NCBI GenBank assembly: GCA_024280995.1
Contig: JAMXLM010000037.1
Location: 1 to 64,000, forward strand
DNA length: 64,000 nucleotides
From: Candidatus Dormiibacterota bacterium
Lineage (GTDB): Bacteria; Chloroflexota; Dormibacteria; Dormibacterales; Dormibacteraceae
Direction of reading: 5' to 3'
The translations under genes were made by a program, and so were the position numbers. How positions within the stretch are numbered: the first letter of the stretch is position 1; each line of letters opens with the position of its first letter. This document shows, in pieces, positions 27,614-36,250 of this stretch. The notes below the pieces were generated by a model. It was given only the letters and a program-made list of their open reading frames with translations. It searched no databases and was not told the origin of the DNA.

Positions 27614-27680
27614 GGTAGGGGCCGTAGTTTCCATAACGCGAACCAGTTGACGGTGATTGGTCGGCCCTTGACCCTTCGCT
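27614..27680 (+). repeat. Array site S3: degenerate core + IR'
   Basis: GGTAGGGGCCGTAG + TTTCCATAACGCGAACC (27628-27644). Confidence 0.7.
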
Positions 27681-27799
27681 GGCGACCGAATGCGAAGGCG
27701 GTTAGAAAGAGTCCGACGGCCAACGTCACGCCGCCGGCGATGAACGCAGTGGTCAGAGATGGTAATCGCCGGGGCGCGAGCTAGGGCACACTTCGTGCC

Positions 27800-28585
27800 G
27801 TGGGTCGCAGGAACTTCGACTCGTTCGAAGAGGTGTTGAGATCGGTCGCCGAGCACAAGGCTGCCGCGGCCAAGGCGCACCTCGCCGGCGCCGACCCTAC
27901 CGCCGAGAAGCCTCGTGATGTGTACGTCGGCGCCTGCGCGGCGATCGCGCAGGCCTTGGTGCCTGACGGATTTCGCTACCTCAAGAGCAAGCACGCGCTC
28001 GACCGAATGGTCGGAGCATTTGTTCACCGCGTGTCCTTCCAGTCCAGTGCCGAGAACATCGCCGGTCAAAGCGTCGTTTTGTGGATGCATGCCAATGTGC
28101 GGTGCAAGGACCTGGCAATTTGGCGCTCTCATCAGTCAAACCCACTCCGGACGGATGATTGGGTCGCTGGCGGTATGGTCCACAACCTCACCCGCGAGCA
28201 CGCCATGATCGAATGGCAGCTCGCCGACCCGAAGTCGCGTTCCGCCGTGATCGGGGATGCGCAGGAGTTCGCACGGACCGTCGTCCTCGGATATTTCGCA
28301 CTCTTCGAGGATCCCCAGCGGACGGTGGCCGAACTACTCACGGCTCAGATCAACGCCTTCAGCATCGGCGATCAGATCGAGTTTGTGCTCTGCTTCGCGG
28401 GGCCACAGGAGGCCAATCAAGTCCTGCAGCGCTTCGTCGAGCATCGAAGCGACCTGCACAGCCAGATGCGTCGCGCAATAGAACGCGTCGATCGAGAAGG
28501 CTTTCCCGAGTACTCGCCCAGCGGCTATGCCGACGTGGTGGCGTGGGTTCGTAAGGCCTATCGGCTCGAACCAGCCATCGGGTAG
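27800..28585 (+). CDS. Hypothetical protein
   Basis: 261-aa ORF filling the interval between S3 and S4. Confidence 0.6.
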   Translation: MGRRNFDSFEEVLRSVAEHKAAAAKAHLAGADPTAEKPRDVYVGACAAIAQALVPDGFRYLKSKHALDRMVGAFVHRVSFQSSAENIAGQSVVLWMHANVRCKDLAIWRSHQSNPLRTDDWVAGGMVHNLTREHAMIEWQLADPKSRSAVIGDAQEFARTVVLGYFALFEDPQRTVAELLTAQINAFSIGDQIEFVLCFAGPQEANQVLQRFVEHRSDLHSQMRRAIERVDREGFPEYSPSGYADVVAWVRKAYRLEPAIG

Positions 28586-28653
28586 GCGCCAGTCAGCGAG
28601 CTGCCAGCGTTGGGGTGCGCCTAACCCAGTTCGCAAGATGATTAGGCGGCCTC

Positions 28654-28722
28654 GGTTCGCGTTATGGAAAAGCGCCCGAATTGGTGGTGGGCCGCGGTGG
28701 ACTCGAACCACCTGCCTCCGCG
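28654..28722 (+). repeat. Array site S4: IR + core + tRNA-Ile 3' fragment (attR-like)
   Basis: GGTTCGCGTTATGGAAA (28654-28670), then 38 nt (28685-28722) identical to tRNA-Ile 37096-37133. Confidence 0.85.
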
Positions 28723-28835
28723 GGAATCGGCGTAAGCCAGCGCGTCGCGCAAGTTTTCTGGCGCGCCGCGTCATGCGATGCAACTGATCCGACGTCGAGG
28801 CCCGTGACTTCACCCCTGCGGTCCTCGCACGTCGA

Positions 28836-31820
28836 ATGCAAGGGGGTAGACACTTGCACGCGAGCAGTTTCGTTCGAGAACCGCGACAGGTCGCACCGAT
28901 CGTCAAGACCCCAGAACCAAAAATTCGGATTCGACGCTCGCTCAAGCGCGCGTTGGTGATCGCATCGGTTTGCCTGGTCCTGGCAAGCGGGCTTTTCAAC
29001 GGGTCGTTGTCGATTCACGCGATCGCCGCTGTCAGGCAGGGCGGCATCAACGTCGAACCGTCGGCACGACCGTGGCGTTACGTCGGCGCAAACCCGGATT
29101 CCTGGTGGTGTGTGCAGCCGAACTGCATCACCGATCCAACCGCGCTGATCCAGACCGAGCTCAGCTACGCGCATCAACTCGGCGTCGCCGACCTCCGCCT
29201 GGAGTTTCCGTGGTTTCTGCTCGAACCCGGCAACGGCGTATACGACTGGTCACGCGCCGACCAGATCATGGTCGCCGCGCAAGCCGCGGGCGTCACGATC
29301 CAACCCATCATCGTGTTCACGCCGGCGTGGGCCGGAGCGAACACCACGGTGGCCCCGAGCGCATCAGATTTTTCCGCGTTCGTGACCACGTTGGTGCGTC
29401 GGTACGACCACCAGATCCCGGTCATCGAGATGTGGAACGAGGCCGATCACGGCCATTACTGGAACTCGGGCGAGACCGCGTATGTCCAATCGATCCTCAA
29501 CCCGGGTTACGCGGCTGTGAAAGCCGTCGACGCCTCGATCAAGGTCGAGGTCAGCGGGACGGCGAACGACCCCACGACCAACGGTTGGCTGACGACGCTC
29601 TATTCGCTTGGCGCGCAGTACGACGTCATGTCGTTTCACAACTACTCCGGCAGCGCGCTGTCCGAGGCGCAGTCGATCCAGTCGGTGATGGCCGCGCACA
29701 ACGACAGCAGGCCGATATGGCTCGGCGAGTACAGCGTCGATTCAACGCTCGGCGATCAGTCGTCCCTCATCACGAGCGTGCTGACGAGCGCATCACCGAT
29801 CGCGATGGCGCAGTGGTACAACCTCCGCGACGACGGCGCGTACAACTGCTGCCCTCCAGCGCTCGCCGTGTCGGCGAACTGGGGAGTCATGACGTCGAGC
29901 TATATGGCAAAACCGGCGTTCGCGACGATGCAGTCCCTGCTCACCGGGGCGTCGCCCGCACCTTCACCGTCGCCATCTCCATTGCCATCAACGATGCCGG
30001 CCCCGTCACCGTCTCCAGCCCCTTTACCGTCGCCATCGTCATCGCCGTCGCCGTCGCCTTCGCCCTCACCATCGCCGGCGCCGTCATCGTCAAGCATTGG
30101 CGGGCTGCACGTCGTCGGTAACCACCTCGTCGACGGCAACGGCAACGCCGTGGTCCTTCACGGAGCCGACATGGCGGGCACCGAGTTCGTCTGCGCGCAG
30201 GGCTGGAGCTCCGATCCGTTCGGCGGCCAGGCTGAGGACGACCCTCTGACGTTCGCGGCGATGAAGTCGTGGAACGTCAACGTCGTCAGAGTCCCCCTCA
30301 ATGAGGACTGCTGGCTCGGGATCAACGGCGTCAAGATCTCCGCGGCCACCTACCAGGCCACAATCGTCAAGCTCGTTGCCGACCTGCGTGCCGCAGGCTT
30401 TTACGTCATCGTCGATCTGCACTGGTCGGCGCCCGGCTCGCAACTGGCGTTGAGCCAGAATCCCGCGCCCGACGAGGACCACTCACCCGCCTTCTGGAAG
30501 TCGGTCGCGGCGACCTTCGCGTCCGACACCGGCGTGATCTACGACCTGTACAACGAGCCGTTCTTCTACTGGATCGCGCCGGGCGGTCCGGACGAAAACA
30601 CATGCCTCTGGAACGGATGCACGCTGACGCAGTACGAGACAGGCGGCACGCCGTTCACCATCACCGCGAACTGGCAGTCGGCCGGTTTCAACGAGCTCAT
30701 CGGCGACGTCCGCGCCGCCGGGGCGACGAACGTGATCATGGCGGGCGGCACCAACTGGGCGCGCGACCTTTCCGGATGGCTCGCCCACCGTCCGGCCGAC
30801 GGGAACACGATCGCGTCCTGGCACAGCTACCCCTCCGCCAACCCGAGCCTGCTCAGCGAGTGTGCGGCGCAGTGGTGCTGGGACCAGGTGATCGCACCGC
30901 TGGCGGAGCAGGTGCCGGTCGTCGTCGGCGAGACGGGCGACTCGACGGCGGGTCCGGAAACTTACCTGCCGACCTTCCTACCGTGGGCAAGCGCGCATGG
31001 ACTCAACGTCGCCGCATGGACCTGGAACGCCTGGAACAACTCCGACGACGTCCTCGTCACGAACATGCAGACAGGCGCGCCCACGGCTGGTGAGGGCGCC
31101 ACGTACAGGGGATGGCTCGGCGGGCTCCCTCCGGCGCCGTCGCCTCTGCCGTCACCGTCGCCGTCGGCATCGCCGTCCCCCTCGCCATCACCGTCGCCTC
31201 TGCCGTCGCCTCTGCCGTCACCGTCGCCCAGCCCATCCCCGTCGCCATCGCCGTCGCCCGCAGGCTCCGGCACCGTGATCTTCAGCGACAACTTCACGGC
31301 GGACAAGCACGGCACCACCCCATCGGGATGGAGCGTCGTCGGACTCAACTGCACATGGACCGTGAGCGACACCGCCCACTACCTCGCGCATGGCGGTTCG
31401 GTGGGAAGCCTGACCACAGGCAGCTCCGCCTGGTCGAATTACGCGATGAGCGTCTCGGTCAAGCCGACCGCTTGGACCAGTGAGGGCGACGGCGCGCTGT
31501 TCGCGGTCAACGGATCGAACCACTACAGCGTGCTGATCGTCGGCGGCACCCAACTCCGCCTCAACAAGTCGGTCTCCGGTGTGGAGACCAGCCTCGCGGC
31601 CGTTCCCTATGCCTTCACTTCGAGCAGCTGGTACACGATCAGCGCCTACATGAGTGGTGGCCTCCTCTCTGTCTACGTCAACTCGGTGCTGGTGATCCAG
31701 GTCCATGACTCGACGCTCACGTCGGGGGCCATCGGGCTCGAGGCCAACGATTCGGCGTCGTTCGACAACGTCACCGTCACTCAGCTTGGCGCTACGCCGG
31801 TCGCGGCCGGGCCGATCTGA
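28836..31820 (+). CDS. Secreted multi-domain glycoside hydrolase: N-terminal GH-A-like domain, GH5-like cellulase, C-terminal concanavalin-like domain, Ser-Pro linkers
   Basis: IEMWNEADHG; VIVDLHWSAPG...VIYDLYNEPFFYW...WHSYPS; (SP)n linkers; FSDNFTADKHGTTPSGW...; start uncertain. Confidence 0.8.
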   Translation: MQGGRHLHASSFVREPRQVAPIVKTPEPKIRIRRSLKRALVIASVCLVLASGLFNGSLSIHAIAAVRQGGINVEPSARPWRYVGANPDSWWCVQPNCITDPTALIQTELSYAHQLGVADLRLEFPWFLLEPGNGVYDWSRADQIMVAAQAAGVTIQPIIVFTPAWAGANTTVAPSASDFSAFVTTLVRRYDHQIPVIEMWNEADHGHYWNSGETAYVQSILNPGYAAVKAVDASIKVEVSGTANDPTTNGWLTTLYSLGAQYDVMSFHNYSGSALSEAQSIQSVMAAHNDSRPIWLGEYSVDSTLGDQSSLITSVLTSASPIAMAQWYNLRDDGAYNCCPPALAVSANWGVMTSSYMAKPAFATMQSLLTGASPAPSPSPSPLPSTMPAPSPSPAPLPSPSSSPSPSPSPSPSPAPSSSSIGGLHVVGNHLVDGNGNAVVLHGADMAGTEFVCAQGWSSDPFGGQAEDDPLTFAAMKSWNVNVVRVPLNEDCWLGINGVKISAATYQATIVKLVADLRAAGFYVIVDLHWSAPGSQLALSQNPAPDEDHSPAFWKSVAATFASDTGVIYDLYNEPFFYWIAPGGPDENTCLWNGCTLTQYETGGTPFTITANWQSAGFNELIGDVRAAGATNVIMAGGTNWARDLSGWLAHRPADGNTIASWHSYPSANPSLLSECAAQWCWDQVIAPLAEQVPVVVGETGDSTAGPETYLPTFLPWASAHGLNVAAWTWNAWNNSDDVLVTNMQTGAPTAGEGATYRGWLGGLPPAPSPLPSPSPSASPSPSPSPSPLPSPLPSPSPSPSPSPSPSPAGSGTVIFSDNFTADKHGTTPSGWSVVGLNCTWTVSDTAHYLAHGGSVGSLTTGSSAWSNYAMSVSVKPTAWTSEGDGALFAVNGSNHYSVLIVGGTQLRLNKSVSGVETSLAAVPYAFTSSSWYTISAYMSGGLLSVYVNSVLVIQVHDSTLTSGAIGLEANDSASFDNVTVTQLGATPVAAGPI
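29950..30095 (+). repeat. Ser-Pro linker low-complexity repeat 1
   Basis: ccgtcgcc/tcaccg units. Confidence 0.8.
31130..31265 (+). repeat. Ser-Pro linker low-complexity repeat 2
   Basis: ccgtcgcctctgccgtc units. Confidence 0.8.
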
Positions 31821-31834
31821 TCCGAAAGAAACAA

Positions 31835-31863
31835 GGGCTTGCCTCGTCGCATGAGGCAAGCCC
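31835..31863 (+). terminator. Terminator hairpin downstream of glycosidase
   Basis: GGGCTTGCCTC-GTCGCAT-GAGGCAAGCCC, perfect 11-bp stem. Confidence 0.7.
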
Positions 31864-31917
31864 TCGGGTAGCGGGCGTTTTCCGCACGAATTCGACGAGG
31901 GAAAGCCCGTGAACAGA

Positions 31918-31975
31918 GTGGTGGGCGCGGTTTCCGTGACGCGAACCAACCGGACTGGCTTGGTCGGCCGATTAG
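31918..31975 (+). repeat. Array site S5: core + IR'
   Basis: GTGGGCGCGG (31921-31930) + TTTCCGTGACGCGAACC (31931-31947) + ..TTGGTCGGCCGATTAG. Confidence 0.75.
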
Positions 31976-32031
31976 TCTGAGAAGAGGGATCGCGTATCGA
32001 GCGCCGTGCTTGTGCGGTGATCTCCATAGGT

Positions 32032-32535
32032 TCATGACTCCGCGCCCTCGCCTGTAGTCCTCCCGTACTGATCGGGTATCTGGCCCCAGCCGAAAAACGC
32101 CGTGGGCTTTGACGGAACCATGCCGAGTCGTTCCAGCGGGTCTATCAAGTCGTTTGACACCGTGCATCGGTGTGTCCAGTCGTCGCCCAAGTCGAAAATG
32201 TAGACAAACTGATCCCCGAGCGAGAGTCGACTGAGCTTTGACCGGCGGTCGTCAACGAGATCCTCTTCGGCGTCCTCGTCCACGGGTCCAACGCGAGTGC
32301 CGTCGCCCAGCTGAAACTCGTGGAGGTGACCGCGGTCCCACCGGGCAAAACCGTCATCGATCGCGTTTGCGAGGTCAGCGAAGGAATGATCGGGTGCTGC
32401 CGCGAACAGCCGACCTGGAGCAGGCGAGAATTCTTGCCCGCGGCCGTCGGTCAACTCCACCTTTATAGCCAGCCATCCGGCATTGCGCCGTTTGAAGGAG
32501 CGTCCAGGACCGGGCCGCCGACCCGTGCGCCGCAT
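32032..32535 (-). CDS. Plasmid pRiA4b ORF-3-like family protein
   Basis: IDDGFARWDRGHLHEFQLGDGTRV...LGDQFVYIFDLGDDWTHRCTV. Confidence 0.75.
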   Translation of the reverse strand: MRRTGRRPGPGRSFKRRNAGWLAIKVELTDGRGQEFSPAPGRLFAAAPDHSFADLANAIDDGFARWDRGHLHEFQLGDGTRVGPVDEDAEEDLVDDRRSKLSRLSLGDQFVYIFDLGDDWTHRCTVSNDLIDPLERLGMVPSKPTAFFGWGQIPDQYGRTTGEGAES

Positions 32536-32557
32536 TCACATGGACTATGATCTCAAG

Positions 32558-32614
32558 TAGGTTGCGTTGACTAATTAGTTAGGGCAGGATGCAGCAACCT
32601 ATTAGGTTGAGTTG
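32558..32614. promoter_or_regulatory. Repeated AGGTTG boxes upstream of fic-like gene
   Basis: TAGGTTGCGTTG (32558-32569), CAACCT-ATT-AGGTTG (32595-32609) followed by AGTTG. Confidence 0.5.
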
Positions 32615-32634
32615 TAGAATTTGGCTGCCATAAC

Positions 32635-33702
32635 ATGAGCAACCTACCCGAAAGCACGGCCAGAACGGCACGGGGACGACCCCCGCGCGAAGCGGTCCAC
32701 GCACGACTCAACTTCATGGTCGACGAGCTGAGGACCCGACTCGGCGGGTTGCCGCCCCCTGACGCGGCGGAGGGCATCTGGACCGACATGTGGTACCAGG
32801 AGGCTCACAGCTCAACAGCCCTCGAGGGCAACACTCTCGTGCTGCGAGAGGTTGAAGCACTTCTCCGCGAAGGCAAGGCCGTAGGCAGCAAGGAGCTCAA
32901 AGACTATCTCGAGGTCAGCGGCTACGCGGCCGGCGCCAAATGGGTGTACAGCCAAGCGTTGAGCGCTGGCCCGTGGACGAGCGGCAAGTTGCTCACCATA
33001 ACCGAGGTTCGACAAGTCCACCGACTGGTGATGACGCCCGTCTGGGACGTCGCGCCGCACCCAGACGCCTCCGAAGATGAAGCTCCGGGCAACTGGCGCC
33101 GCCATGACATCCGCGGCTTTAAACACGCAATGAAGCCGCCGGGCCATCCAGAGGTTCCGGCGCTGACGCGCGACTGGATTGATGGCATCGCGAACTTGCC
33201 TCGCGAATCGTCGCCAGTTGCTGAGGCGCTTGCTGCAAGACATGCCGCGTTCGAACGCATCCATCCGTTTATCGACGGCAATGGCCGCGTCGGTCGCTTG
33301 CTAATGAACCTCCTGCTGGTTCGGCTTGGGTATCCACCGGCCATCATCCAGAAGCGTCTTCGCGATCGGTACCTGGATGCTCTAAACCGCGCCGATCTTG
33401 GCGATCCCGGACCGCTGGGCGAAATCATCGCTCGGGCAGTACTCGACAACCTCAGCCGCTTCGTACTGCCCGCCGTCGCAGGCCCTGCCAGGCTTGTTCC
33501 ACTCGAATCGCTGGCCAGTAACGATCTGTCGGTGGTGGCTCTCCGGAACGCGGCACAACGCACGCGCCTGAAGGCGATTCGCGCGGAAGATGGTTCCTGG
33601 CGAAGCAGCCGACAGTGGGTCGACGAATACCGACGCGATCGCTATGCGACCCTGCGCCTGCCACGCAAACGAGGTGCGTCCACGGTGAAGGAATCGAAGT
33701 GA
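32635..33702 (+). CDS. Fic family protein
   Basis: HPFIDGNGRVGRLLMNLLL Fic motif; N-terminal inhibitory-type motif STALEGN. Confidence 0.9.
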   Translation: MSNLPESTARTARGRPPREAVHARLNFMVDELRTRLGGLPPPDAAEGIWTDMWYQEAHSSTALEGNTLVLREVEALLREGKAVGSKELKDYLEVSGYAAGAKWVYSQALSAGPWTSGKLLTITEVRQVHRLVMTPVWDVAPHPDASEDEAPGNWRRHDIRGFKHAMKPPGHPEVPALTRDWIDGIANLPRESSPVAEALAARHAAFERIHPFIDGNGRVGRLLMNLLLVRLGYPPAIIQKRLRDRYLDALNRADLGDPGPLGEIIARAVLDNLSRFVLPAVAGPARLVPLESLASNDLSVVALRNAAQRTRLKAIRAEDGSWRSSRQWVDEYRRDRYATLRLPRKRGASTVKESK

Positions 33703-33719
33703 GGGCTCGCGGCGCTGTG

Positions 33720-33779
33720 GGTTCGGGTTATGGAAAGCCGGTCGAATTGGCGTGGGCGGTAGCTTCCGTAACGCGAACC
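33720..33779 (+). repeat. Array site S6: IR + spacer + core + IR' (attP-like/tandem junction)
   Basis: GGTTCGGGTTATGGAAA-GCCGGTCGAATTGGC-GTGGGCGGTAG-CTTCCGTAACGCGAACC. Confidence 0.8.
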
Positions 33780-33859
33780 AATTGAGCGTTGCGGGGCGAC
33801 GGATCAGCCTCTGTGGATCACGCCATCGGCTGCGTACCGGTTCCTCAGCACGCCTGGCA

Positions 33860-34486
33860 TCAAGCTCGCTGACGGACGGCCACGAGCAGCCAAACGCCCA
33901 TGACGATTCCCCAGAGTAGGAGTGGGAAGAAGGTGAAGAAGGCCAGCGACGTGATCCCGAGGATCCCGATGACCAGCGTGGGCCAGCGGAGCCAAGCCGG
34001 CAGCGGCGGCAGATTGGCGATGGCAACCAATATCAGTGCGAAGCCGAGAAGCGTGGCGGCTGACTCGAATAGAACCTCGGTGCCGCTGATCCCGATCGCA
34101 TAGGTGATGTTCGGCGGGATATTGAGGTTGGTGCCTGCCTCATTGTTGCCGACGGGCTGGGATACGAAGATGCCCCAGCTCACCGCAAAGCAAATGGCGG
34201 CACCGAGTATGAGGCCCCAGATCACTCGAGGCCAGATCGAGCCGGAGTCCTCCGACTCGGCTTGTCGACCGAGGTAGGCGCCCAGGCAAACGAGACCTGC
34301 GGCGCCGAGCAGGCCGCCGAGGGCCGTCACGAGGGCGAGCACGATGTGCCCTGACGAAATGTAGGCGGCGGAGTCGGCGGCGGCGTAGTTCCCGCCCATG
34401 GGGCCACCAACGAAAAGGGCTATGAACGTGAGTACGCCAAAGGCGATTGAGCCGATGCCGGCGGCGATAGTGGCCGATCGCTTCAT
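33860..34486 (-). CDS. Hypothetical membrane protein
   Basis: Multiple TM helices, 208 aa. Confidence 0.7.
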   Translation of the reverse strand: MKRSATIAAGIGSIAFGVLTFIALFVGGPMGGNYAAADSAAYISSGHIVLALVTALGGLLGAAGLVCLGAYLGRQAESEDSGSIWPRVIWGLILGAAICFAVSWGIFVSQPVGNNEAGTNLNIPPNITYAIGISGTEVLFESAATLLGFALILVAIANLPPLPAWLRWPTLVIGILGITSLAFFTFFPLLLWGIVMGVWLLVAVRQRA

Positions 34487-34586
34487 GCGCCAAGTCTATT
34501 TATCCGGCGGGGCCGCGCCACATTGACTCGAGCTAGTGGACCTCAGTTCCTGTAAAGGCCACCGGCCCCGCCGGCCGCCAGTCGAT

Positions 34587-34730
34587 GGTTGGCGTTACGC
34601 AAAGCCGGTCAAATTGAAGTGGGCGGCGGTGGACTCGAACCACCTGCCTCCGCGGTAACTAGCCCTGAGCGCTGTGCGTCAAGAGTGGGAACCCCGAGCG
34701 TAAGGCGGGGTGTTATCAGGCTTGGAACGG
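34587..34730 (+). repeat. Array site S7: IR + core + tRNA-Ile T-arm copy + tail
   Basis: GGTTGGCGTTACGCAAA (34587-34603); GTGGGCGGCGGTGGACTCGAACCACCTGCCTCCGCG (34619-34654, 1 mismatch to tRNA-Ile); tail CGAGCGTAAGGCGGGGTGTTATCAGGCTT. Confidence 0.8.
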
Positions 34731-34735
34731 GACCA

Positions 34736-35281
34736 TCAGTCCGAGTCGGAAAACGCGAGGTGACGACCGCACCTAACACAGCGGAAGAGGTAGGCAGTCG
34801 GAGAGTGGTCCCGGCTGAGGCTGTAGAGATACGACCGCGTCTGCTCATATGACCAGCCGGACTGGTCGTTTTCGTGGAACAACATTTCCCACGCATCCGG
34901 ATGCGCGCCGGCGGCTGATCCGTCGACCGGCCCGAGAAAGGCCGCAGCGTCGGCGCAGTGATATAACCAGTGGTCTTGCTGCCACGAGCTGAATCCGGGC
35001 GTTCGTTGTGACACTTCCAGGCGGACAGCTTTCGGGACGTCAGCTGGTACGCCCCACCCAATATCAGTGAACTCGGCGTCAAACTTCTCCGCGGCGGTCC
35101 CATCGGCGATGCACCAAGGGCAAATCGCATGGTGTAGCTCTTCGGTCGAGTAAACGGGCCCTGTGTAGATGAACCCTCTTACTTGGCCGCAAGCCCGGCA
35201 CTGAGCATCAGAGGGCTTTATCGAACCCGTAGCGACGGGATCTGGGTGGTACTTAAAGATTGGAAGGCTAAAGGCAGACAT
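34736..35281 (-). CDS. CbrC-like family protein
   Basis: LPIFKYHPDPVATGSIKPSDAQCRACGQVRGFIYTGPVYSTEELHHAICPWCIADGTAAEKF; start trimmed to ATG 35281 outside repeat S8. Confidence 0.8.
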   Translation of the reverse strand: MSAFSLPIFKYHPDPVATGSIKPSDAQCRACGQVRGFIYTGPVYSTEELHHAICPWCIADGTAAEKFDAEFTDIGWGVPADVPKAVRLEVSQRTPGFSSWQQDHWLYHCADAAAFLGPVDGSAAGAHPDAWEMLFHENDQSGWSYEQTRSYLYSLSRDHSPTAYLFRCVRCGRHLAFSDSD

Positions 35282-35315
35282 CGCCGCAACGATATCTGTC
35301 CTCGCAGGTTGTGTG

Positions 35316-35343
35316 GTGGGCTGTACCTTCCGTAACGCGAACC
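35316..35343 (+). repeat. Array site S8: core + IR'
   Basis: GTGGGCTGTAC + CTTCCGTAACGCGAACC. Confidence 0.75.
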
Positions 35344-35398
35344 GGATGACGGTCGCCGGCAAAGTCATTGCTATTCCGACCTGCGGCAGGGGCGTGAA

Positions 35399-35911
35399 TT
35401 AGCGGCGGCCCGTACCGTTGTGGCCGTCGCCGTAGGCCTGGCGCCATGCCTTCAAAGCAGCTATCAACTGTGCGGTTGGCACTACTGTGTTGTTGGGAAG
35501 GTTTCGGTCGGCTGCCGACACAGCGCGGGCAAGGCCAGTCAACGCCTGGCTAAGCAGCCCGCTGGGCGCATGGCCGGAGACAAAATCGAAATTCACCCAG
35601 CCGGTCAGTGCGTAGAACGGACCGGGCCTAAATCGGTCGACATCGTCCCAGCGATACGTCACGCCTCCCACGGGCCCAGACCATGTAAAGCCGTCCGGCG
35701 TCAAGAGCCAAGGGCGCGACGATCGGAGGTTTACAGCCGCCAACGCGGTGAACACACCACAACAGGCCGCGAAGATGCCAGTGGCGGCGTCATGGGCGGC
35801 TAGAGCCGCGTAACCGCTGCCAACGAAACCTGCCCCGAACAGGATGATCCCGGTGATCCACAAGATCCTTCGACGCATGACCGGAATCTCAAGCCTGTCC
35901 GAGATGGCCAA
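35399..35911 (-). CDS. Hypothetical membrane protein
   Basis: Two TM helices then SSRPWLLTPDGFTWSGPVGGVTYRWDDVDRF. Confidence 0.6.
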   Translation of the reverse strand: MAISDRLEIPVMRRRILWITGIILFGAGFVGSGYAALAAHDAATGIFAACCGVFTALAAVNLRSSRPWLLTPDGFTWSGPVGGVTYRWDDVDRFRPGPFYALTGWVNFDFVSGHAPSGLLSQALTGLARAVSAADRNLPNNTVVPTAQLIAALKAWRQAYGDGHNGTGRR

Positions 35912-36027
35912 GTCGAAAGCTGGGCTCGAGGCGATGGCACGCCAGTGTAGAGAAAGGCTTTCAGCGCGGCAGCCGACGGCTGCTGCAGCGCTGATCGGTG
36001 AAACGGCAAGTGCGGTTTGGCGCCTTC

Positions 36028-36163
36028 GGTTCGCGTTATGGAAAGCCTGCCGAATTGGAGTGGGCCGTGGTGGACTCGAACCACCTGCCTCCGCGTTGTC
36101 GCGGCGTGAACGGCGTGGCGTCGAATTCTTGATCGCGAGCGACGTGGCGGGGCGTTATCAGCA
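36028..36163 (+). repeat. Array site S9: IR + core + tRNA-Ile T-arm copy + tail
   Basis: GGTTCGCGTTATGGAAA (36028-36044); GTGGGCCGTGGTGGACTCGAACCACCTGCCTCCGCG (36060-36095); GCGTTATCAGCA (36152-36163) identical to tRNA-Ile 37131-37142. Confidence 0.8.
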
Positions 36164-36250
36164 GTGACTTTCGACTGAGCCGCGCAGGCGCTACTGTCGC
36201 CACGATGAGTCCCGACCTCGAGGTGAGAGTCACCTAGCATCTAGAGATCG

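Noticed and set aside
28616-28649. CGCCTAA...TTAGGCG inverted repeat upstream of S4, resembling integron attC outer boxes
   Set aside because: Only ~31 bp long, no paired internal L boxes, occurs once, and the other array sites have no GTTRRRY/RYYYAAC boxes; more likely a terminator hairpin of the 27800-28585 gene
26133-36163. CRISPR array
   Set aside because: Repeats are ~0.6-3 kb apart, partly inverted, with genes between them; no short regularly spaced repeats anywhere in the window
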